Of a DNA stretch of 64,000 nt, positions 46,101 to 56,473 are shown piece by piece; position 1 is the stretch's first letter, and each line of letters opens with the position of its first letter. The stretch comes from Bathynomus jamesi (taxonomy: Eukaryota > Arthropoda > Malacostraca > Isopoda > Cirolanidae). Position numbers and translations under genes: made by a program. The stretch is taken from contig JAJOZX010009438.1 of the NCBI GenBank assembly GCA_023014485.1, positions 98,553-162,552 of the forward strand, in the 5' to 3' direction. The notes below the pieces were generated by a model that saw nothing but the letters and a program-made list of their open reading frames with translations, had not been told where the DNA came from and did not search any database.

Positions 46101-48300
46101 TGTGAGAATTTTGATGATTGGTATCACTCAGTCTGTATCAAAATTCCAGAACAAATGTACAGGGGTATGAAATCACCAAATATTTTGTGGTTTTGCAATA
46201 AGTGTTTAACTGAGGTTAGGGACATGCTCAAGGCAAAGTTTAAGAAAATTGCAAGCTCAGAGCCTAGTGGGCCTAACCGGGCATTCAATTAACCTAACAG
46301 GTTAATATTGGTTATTTCACCTAAATATCTTCTGATCTTTTCGTATTAGGCACTCACTGTCACATTTCGGGCAAGTTAGGGATGAGATTAAGGTTAAGGT
46401 TAATTGAATGGCCAGTTAGGTCAACTGAATGCCCAGTTAGGTCAACTGTACACCCTTGATGATTGGTTAGGTTAAGTTGTGATATTTTCGTTAGTTTAAA
46501 CGAAAATGACGGGAGCAAAAATACATAATAAACAGTTTGGTAGTCCCGATAATACTAAGTACCCAGGTTTCACATACTAGGAAATTTAGATGAAGCAGTA
46601 CAGTGAATTTACCATGGTTTGGGACTATTATTAGGAATCAGGACAATAAATTTTGCAATAAGGGAAGGAAAACTTGGAGAAGAATATGTATTCCAGATGG
46701 TAATATTTCTAAAGTCAATGATGTAGTGAAGAAGTTGCTTGTAACCTGAGGTAATATTATAATTCATGTAGGTATAAATGACTTAAGAAGCAAGGATAAA
46801 GATGGTAGATTTAAGTTGAACAGAAATTCAGTAGTAGTTCAATATATGTACAGAGAATTGATAGAAACTTTAAAAAATAGGCAGAGCAAGTGTTATGTTG
46901 TGGGCATTTTACCAAGGATTCGGGTAAGCATGGAGTTTATAAGTAGAATTTTAGCCTTAAATGATAAAGTTAGGATGCTATAGAGTGAAGGGGTCCAGTT
47001 CATAGATTTGTGGGATAATTTTTATGAAAGGAGGGAGCTTTACAGTAAGGATGGATTACGAATGATAGGTTTTGTTAGTTACTTAACCCCTTATTCTCCT
47101 CTTTTAACCCCCTACTCTTTCCTTTCTCTCGAGCTAACATTAGAGTGGATTTTAGGGTCTTTGTTAGCCTTAGCTTCTGTAGATCTGTAGATCTTAGGGG
47201 AAGGGGAACTGCTTTGTATGGGAGGCTTCTGGAGGAAATTTGGGAAAATGAGTTCTTTGAGGTTTTGAAACATAACTTTACATCAACAGAGGGCATAAAG
47301 CATCAGGGTATAGGTAAAGTAAATACTGTTAGTCTTAAATACAGATTATGTCAGGAATAGGCATACCAACTTTCTAGCCAAAGGTAGGGAATCAGTTAAA
47401 ACTGAGGGGTTGAAGTGTTTTTATACAAATGCACGTAGGCTTAGGACTAAGAAAATTAATTATTTAGCTATATGATTAGTGAAAATCTTGATATAGTCTG
47501 CATTAGTGAGACTTGGATTAGTGAGGCAGCATTCAATGACACGAGAACAGAGTGTCAGTTAAATAGTTATACAATATATATTTATCAGAGAATGGATAGG
47601 CAAGGGGGTGGTTTGGCCTTATACATTAAGAATGATTTAACTTCAGTTCAGAATGCTAGTATTAAATTATACAATAAGGTAGAATCAATTTGGGTTGATA
47701 TCTGTGTTTTAGGAAAATAATATTATATTCAGATAGGTGCATTTTACAGACCTCCAAACCAAGCATAGGAAGTTGATGACAGTATAGTAATTAATAAATA
47801 ACAGAAATGGTTATATTCATTTATCTAGACTATAGATTTATGCCGTGTATGATAACTGTTTAAGTAACTGTTAAATCTTCAAAATTAATATAGTATTCGC
47901 TTCTAAGGTGGCTGTTGACGACCACATAAAGAATCTTGATAAAAATAATCCCAAAGATTACATCGATGACTACCTTGTCGAAATGGAGAACCAAAAGAAC
48001 GACCCTTCATCGACAATGTCAAGTAAGTTGATTTTTAAATCAAAGTAATTCAGTGCAACACGTATGGTAATCTCTTAAACTCAAATTTCTTGAAGAAATT
48101 AAGAAGTATTTTAATATAGTAGAAATTTTTTTCTCTCTCTCTCTCTCATATACAGGGTGGCGCAAAAGTCGCGCATCATAGGAATTTTCAGTGTTGACTA
48201 TACACTAATATATTATTTTTTTCTTTTAGATAGGGGATGGCTGCGAAATTAACAATTGTCAACACTGAAAATTCTTATGATGCGCGACGTTTGCGCCACC

Positions 48301-48344
<44 letters not shown>

Positions 48345-51300
48345 TTACTTTGTTTACTTTTGTTGAGTTTGAACGACGGTTCAGGATCGACCTGCGGTCG
48401 ACCCCTCTGCAGCATCCCGCCTCATTTGCGGGACTTGGTGAAGGAGGGAATTGCTCTCTGATCGCCTCCTGCCCTCGTAGCCAGCCACGCATGGCTGGTC
48501 AGGGACTTTGCACAAGAATCTGTCCAGCTGGTTCTTGAAGTTATTCAGGTTGGTGTGCTGGAGATTCCTCACTTCTTTTGGAAGGACATTGAAAAGCTTT
48601 GGGCCCCGTATTCTGAGGGTATTTTCCATCCTCGTTTTCATGGCTCCTTGTCCCACCGCAGCTGGGACCGTACAAAATCTGCCTCTTCTCTCATTCCAGT
48701 TTGTTTCTATTTCATTTCTGAGGTTAGGGACAGAGCCCTCAAGTATGTTCCATATGTATATTATTGTGTACCGCTCTCGCCTTCTTTCAAGAGAGTAGAG
48801 TTCCAGGGATTGTAGTCGAGACCAGTAGTCTTCACCTTCCGTTTCCTCTATCTTAGACGTAAAAGTCCTTTGTATAGCTTCAATGCTCGCAATGTCTCTT
48901 TTTCTGTGTGGGCTTGTGAGTACTGAGCAATACTCAATTATTGGTAGGACTAGACTCTTCCATAATTTGAGCATGATGTTTGCTTTTCTGCTGCGGAAGC
49001 TCCTCCAGATGATTCCCATTATTTTTCTAGCCGTTGTGATTTTGATTTTATAGTGCTCTCTGAATTCTGCATCCGACGACATTATTACTCCAAGATCCCT
49101 GACTTGTGGATTTGGTGTTATCTGTTTGGCTTGCGGAGTTTTGTACCCTTTTTTCTGTAGCCCTTTGTTATTACCATATCTTAGAAGTTGGAATTTTTCT
49201 TCGTTGAACTTCATATTGTTGTCTTCTGCCCACTGGAATAATGTTTCAATGTCGTTTTGTAGTTTTCTTATGTCATCTTCGTTCAATATTTCCTTACATA
49301 TCTTCGTGTCATCTGCGAAGCATGATACAATACTGTCCTTAATATCTGCATCAATATCTGCAATCATTATTATGAACAGCAAGGGAGCTAATACTGTCCC
49401 TTGTGGGACAGAGCTCACGACTTCCGAGACTTCGATTTAACTCCGTTTACCACCACTCTTTGCGTTCTTTGCGTCAAGAAATTAAATATCCACCTTCCTA
49501 GCTTTCCAGTAATTCCTGTATCCTTAAGTTTGTGTGCTATGATTCCATGGTCACATTTATCGAAGGCTTTAGCAAAATCAGTATATATTACATCAATGTT
49601 TTGTCCTCGACACAATGTTCCTAATATTTTCTCCTGGTGGTCTAGTAGCTGTGACAGGCATGATCTACCCGCCCTGAAGCCATGTTGATTTGGGTTGTAC
49701 AAGTCTTTTTCTTGTAGGTAGTAGGTAATTTTGGCTCTAATTATGCGTTCAAAACACTTTATAAGGTGTGAGGTGAGAGCCACTGGCCGATAATTTTTGG
49801 GCATTGCTCTGTTACCACCTTTAAATAGGGGGCAATATTCGCGTTCTTTAAGGGGAGTGGAATTTGTCCTGTGTCGAGTGATTTCCTCCATAGTAAGTAT
49901 AGCGGTTTTGCAATACTCTCTTTGCATTTCTTCAGAAATGTGGTACTCCATGTGTCTGGCCCTGGCGCTGAATTGTCTCGCATCTGTGATAAGGCCGTAA
50001 TTACATCTCCTTCCGTGAACTCGAAGTCCATTAATAGGTTTGTGCCGGGATTTGTTCTTGGTTGATCTGTTTCAATGTCGAAAAACTCGTCTGGGTTTTC
50101 CACTTCCATCTCGGACTTAGGGGTGCTAAACACAGATTTAAATTGTTCCCTAAGCAGTTCACTTATTTCTTTCGGGTCATTTGTGTATTCGGCCTCCCCG
50201 TCTATCAACGGTCCAATACTCTCTTTACACTGCATTTTCCTTTTCGCAAAAGTGTAGAAGTATTTTGGGTTATTTTTTATGTTTTCTGCTACCTTGTTTT
50301 CCTCCTCGTTTGTCTTATGTATGAATGTTTGCTTTAGGTCCATTTCTATTTCGCCAAGTTTCCTCTCTAGTTTGAGTCTCTTTGCATCAGTTCTGCATCT
50401 GTGGAGATGTTTTACGGTTTGTCTTCGTTGCCTGAATAGAGTCCTGATTTTCCTCTCGAGCTTGCTACGTTTTCTTTCCTGTCTCTCTGGAATATGTTTC
50501 AGTATTATAGGTTTGGTTTCCGTCTCTATTATACATAGTATTTCTTGTGGAGTCTTCTCGTGTAGTAGCAATTCCCAATTTACCTCCTTTAAATCTTTAT
50601 TTACGTTTTCCCAATTTACTTTCTTTGAATTTATGTTTAAGCCTTCAAATATTCCATCTGCCTCTCTGGGATGCGTTTTCGGACCTCTGGGTGCTAACTT
50701 CAATTGTATATCGATGAGGTTATGGTCGGAGAACTTTGTGTGCGTTACTTTTTTATTTATTATTATCTCGTTGTTATTTGTCCACATTAAATCCAAAACG
50801 TTCTCCTTTCTCGTGGCTTCACAGATTTCCTGGGTAAGGGCGTAATGTTCCATAATATCTAAAAGCATTGTTGCTTGGGTTCTGTCATCTTTAGTAATGT
50901 TGCCATGAAACTTCTCAACATATATAACTTCGTCATTTTTCTTCCATGATATGAATGGGAAATTAAAATCTCCGAAAATTAGAATATTTGTTGCTGGAGT
51001 TTCAAGTAATTTTAATATGTTTTCTATTTCATTTGTAGCAAATTGGAATTCACTTTTTGTGGTGTTTGGTGGTCTGTAGATGTTCATAATCGTTAGGTTC
51101 AGTTCTTTTACTTCTAATATAATAACTTCAACTGTGCTGTTTGATTTCTTTACCCTCACTTCACATGTGTAAGTGTTTTTCACGTAGATACAACACCCTC
51201 CTCCTCGTCTAGCCACTCTATCTGCTCTGTATATGTTGTAGTCCAGCAATGCTATTTCAGTATTCTCGATGCAGTTTTCACAGCCTTTTTCGCACTTATG

Positions 51301-52432
51301 TAAGTGTGTTTCCGTTAGGCCTATGATATCTATGCTGGTTTCCGTAGCTAAATTTTGCAAGTATTGTAATTTGCAGTCTGCATGGTCCGTATAGAGGCCT
51401 TGTATATTTGTGTATAATAATATATATATGTGTGTGTGTGTTTGTGTGTGTAAAAAAGAACAAAGAATAATTCCTATATTAATGTCTTTATATTCATATA
51501 ATACTTATATTTTTATATATTTATATTTTTATATTCATTTTTACATATAAGAGTCCAAATTCGCATAACACCACTGACACGAGTTTGGATAAATTTTTTA
51601 TTTTCTTTCTACTTTATTTTTGCTCAATAGTTGATGAATTATTTCTTTTTAATTTACTTAATCATTTTTTTTTTAGATTTAGCTTAATGATGTAATCTTG
51701 TTAAATTCTGCAATGTTCATTTTCTTTATACATTCTCTCTTCGTTGTGAAAGATGAAGTCATGTCTTGCTTAACACTTAATTTTAAATTTTAGGCATTTA
51801 ATTTTTGCTCATATGCATGTTTAATTGTAATTTATAATAAAATGCATATTTTGATTTCTACTTTTAGTTAACTCGGCAGATCATGATAACATCAGATCTG
51901 TCAATATGCGGTTTAAAAAAAAATATGGCTTCATCTTCAAATATCTTGCTTATCTGTTTAGACATTGATACAGCTAAAATATTTACCCTATCTTCAAATA
52001 TTTTGCAAAATAATTCAGCCTATTGATAATAAAAAACCAAACAGGTCAACATTAAATAATAATGATGTCACCAAAAATTCAGTATAAATAGTCATACAAT
52101 TTTTCAAATTAATTATCATTCTGATTGTCTGATCTGACTTAGAGGCTGGGCATTACCTGTAACATTTTAGAAGTAAACTACAGTAAGAGAATATCTTTGT
52201 CTTCCCCTTCGAGCCTTGTTTTCTTCAGAGAACTTAGTCTTAAAATAGAGAAAAATAATTTCCCGATACGCTACAAGAAGAATCGGGGAACCCTTAGAGA
52301 ATTTCATAAGCCTCACAGCATCCTCCGATCCACTACAAGAAGAAATCGGAGAGTAGTATAAGAGAAACTACTCTCATTGTTGGTTTGCTCATTGTATCAG
52401 TTGCTCGGACGGACGAAGGCCATAGACGGAGG

Positions 52433-52511
<79 letters not shown>

Positions 52512-55500
52512 CATGTATATAACACGCAATGGCTAGTATGCAAGTGAGTTACACTCGTGAGGAAAAGGTGGAGGCCTTTTCTTCACAAGTGCAACTCACT
52601 TCCATGTTGGCCATTGCGTGTTATTTTACCTGCAACAAAAAAAAGGTCTCAAAACAAGACATCAATTTGAATATTTGTTCACTTCATTTTGTCCACTTCA
52701 AGTTCCGATTGAATCCTAATACGATTAACAAAAAGTATTAATAGTGGTTGTTTTAGTAAAAGATTGTACGAGAAATGAATTTCTGTAAAGTGGATAGTGT
52801 TTCGTTTAAAAATGTTTTACTGCAACTAAATGACCAGTAAAGTTAAACCTGTCCCTGGATTGAGACATTATGATAACTCATACTTCAATTATAGACGCTC
52901 CATTACTCATATAATTAAGTGAACCATCTTATGATCTTGTTCTCGTCAATTCGCAAACATCACATCAGGGATTTCAGCGGTTTCTTTTATTATTGCAGCC
53001 ATTTTGTTTCTCACCTTTTTCATTTCGGTTTTACTGCAGATGTAGGCCACATGAGGCATTATGTGACGAAATACAGTGAAACAAAACACAAATGAAGAAT
53101 CTGTTAGCAGTCTCTGCAAATTTCCTGCTTGATATCGTGTTGCAGGTTGTTGCGTTTCGAATAACTCATGGCCAACCTCCCATGTTACTGAACTAGTATC
53201 ATGTTTACATAAGGCTTAATAAGCAAATTTTTGCTATTAACATAATGCTAAAAGATAAGCAAGTGGGCCATGCCCCAACATTTGGGAACCAGTGGTCTAG
53301 GCAGTCAAGAAGCGCTTTTCGGTACTCAAAATCTTTCACTGTTCAAATGTTAAAATTCCATCTTGTTTTAATAGTTCTCGGCAATCTTTCTCTAATTATT
53401 TCATCTAACACTGAGCATCTCTGAGGAGAAAAAAAAAATGTTGGAATTGTCGGTAAATTTCTGAAAGGACTCGCATGCTTGAGAAATTCGAGACAATGAC
53501 TGAGTCATTATTAAATTCATCTGGTAGACGTAGCAATGAACGGAATGTGTGTTTCGGAACTGTTCTTTATAACAACATTTACACCAGCTGTATGTCCGCT
53601 CGTAACTGCGGCCACATCATAACTCTGAGCAATTAATTTTTCAGGACAATAGAGAATGATGGAGTTAATTGTTTAAAAAAAACTGGACGTTGCGTCATGA
53701 TTAGCTAGATTAAAAAGTGCCAAATTCTCTCCTTCACATACCTTAAGCTCGTAGCGTTAAACAATAGCTAATTGAAACGTAATACGGTAATAGTTATATC
53801 AGTTGTTTCATCTGCAATTATCCTTACAAAATTGGTTACAACAATCTCTCTTAACATTTGATTCCGGTTACTGGTAATGAACATGAAAGCAGCTCGTTCT
53901 GTATTATCATTGAGGTCCTTTTAAACACAATAGCTTTATGCAAATGATCTTTTAAAGTCGCGTTCAAATCAGCAGAATATTCCATTAATCCTCTAAAAAC
54001 ACCGAAATTGTTGGAAAATAATTTTCTTCTTAGTGGAAGTTCAAAGTTAGCAAAAATTTTGTTTGTACCTTCAATAATTTTTTCTAAGATATATTTGATT
54101 TACGTAACTTGTCTTTGATGTTGCTCATTTGATTTCTTATAAATCGAATCGAGGTTTATTTTTATATTCACTGTACGTAAAACAGCTAAATTGGCCAAAT
54201 TGTTGACAAGTTTTCTGGACGTTTCGATCACAAACCAGTTCGATCACATCTCATTTCGATCAATGCCAGTTCGATCACAAACCAATATGATGTTATTAGT
54301 TTGTCATTAGTTATTAGTTTGTATGTGAGGGACCGCGGTGCTAGCTAGGTTAATAGATAGGGCTGTACTGGGATTTTGTTAAAATGCAAGGTAAATTTTA
54401 CTTCAAAGGCCGCACAGCAACCACGTATCCTACATTAATAACACATATATCAATCGATAGAGCAGAAAAAACTATATATACACACAGCTATACAAGCTTT
54501 TCAAAATATAAAAAAATGTAAAAATTACAATAATTTCAAGAAATGTGTTATTAAATGTAGGATACGTGATTGCTCTGTGGCCCCCAGTTAATTGAATGCC
54601 AGGTTAAGTCAACTGTACGCCCTTGACGTTTTGTTAGGTGAAGTCGTGATATTTTCGTTAAAAGTAACGGAAACATCACGACTTAACCTAACCAATCGTC
54701 AAGGGCGTACAGTTGACCTAACCGGGCATTCACATTATTTGATCGATGCAAACGGAGCACATATTCTTCTGACTGATGCATGTGCATCAGTTGCATCGGT
54801 CTGGATCCGCCCCTGTGAAGGTCCCACGTTCGATTCTTACTGCCGCCGCGATTGGAGTCAGGCAGCCACTTTCTGAGTTCATTCTTTGAGTTTATGCGTA
54901 CTTCCATCCGGGTAGTGAAATAAGAGTTTCGAATGTTACCAGTTTTATCTTCCTTCTGAGATGATTCTCCTCATATATATATACACAGTATGTTACTTTT
55001 CACAATTACAGTCGAAGATTTGAACTTCTGCATTGCGGACTTATTTGGAGCTGGATCTGAGACCTCAACCATAACCCTTCAATTTATTGTCTTCTACCTG
55101 GCCAATTATCCTCAGATACAAACACGACTTCAGAAGGAGATTGACGAAGCTCTTCCTAACGGAATTCTAGCTACCCTCGAAGACAAACCAAAGTAAGAAG
55201 GTCACACAAGCAGTTCGCAGTTATAATTGCACTTTACAAATGATTCATCAGTAATAAAAAGAACATATGCTAAACTGGAAATGATGTATAAGAATAAGTC
55301 TGCTTTAGGTTACATACAGTTCTTTTCTAAATATAGAACATTTCCAAAGAATTACAGTAACATTTTTTCTCAGTTTTCAAAAATTCCCTCATTACAAAAG
55401 TTTCCTCTTCCTGAAAGAGGAGATTGGAAACACTAATCGACCAGGAAGTACTTCTTGGGGAGCGGGGACGTTGGGTGGAGGACAGGGAGTGTTGGCACTC

Positions 55501-56380
55501 CGTTCCTCCTGTCACTATCTTCCTTAGCTGATCTTTTTCCGTGTCTCATCTACCCTGTAAACAGTCCAGCATGCTCTCACACACACACACTCACACACAC
55601 ACACACACACACACACACTTCTCCCTTTGTTCTTCACTACACATACATGCATTTTACACATTACACAATCTTTTCAAAATAAACAAATATTAAAAATATT
55701 TGTATTTTGGTTTTCTTACTATGGGGGATGTTTCTTGAGGGTGTTTGCCTTTAGCCCCTCCTCCTTGCATATAAAAAAATGTTATATGTTACTATAAACG
55801 AGTATGAATGATGTTAAAAATAAATTGGTTCTTCGTAGGTCAGATTCTTTCAATATTTTAGAGTAAAATTAGTTAGAAGTAATTTTGTCATAAATGATGA
55901 TTGAATGAAAGGAAAACTCATGAATATGTTGGAAATTCTATATTATTTGTTGAAAACGTGATTATTCCAGACTTCATTACACGGAAGCATTTATCTACGA
56001 AATCCTGCGTCATTCTTCCTTGGCTTCTTTATCTGGTATGCATATGGCCTCGGTCGACACAAAACTTGGTGGCTACGTAATTCCAAAGGTTGGTGTAATG
56101 TGCCAGTACGAATTAAGCTATGGTTGACACATTAATATATACTCGTGAATGACATATATGAATGCATCTAATGAGAAAAATATGAAATGAAATAATAACA
56201 AATTCTTAATTAATAATTTCAGGGTGCATTTGTCGCTGGGGCGTCTTTTTCATGTCATTATAATCCTGATCATTTCGAGTCACCAAATGAATTTCGGCCA
56301 GAGAGGTACTTGGATTCGGATGGAAAATTCGTAAGCCCTAAGGAAGGGTTTATGCCGTTCGGCTTAGGTAAATTATGCAA

Positions 56381-56473
<93 letters not shown>

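Noticed and set aside
50279..50845. Plus-strand 188-residue hydrophobic frame
   Set aside because: It is antisense to the LINE-C endonuclease, and its hydrophobicity comes from complementing Lys/Glu-rich codons.
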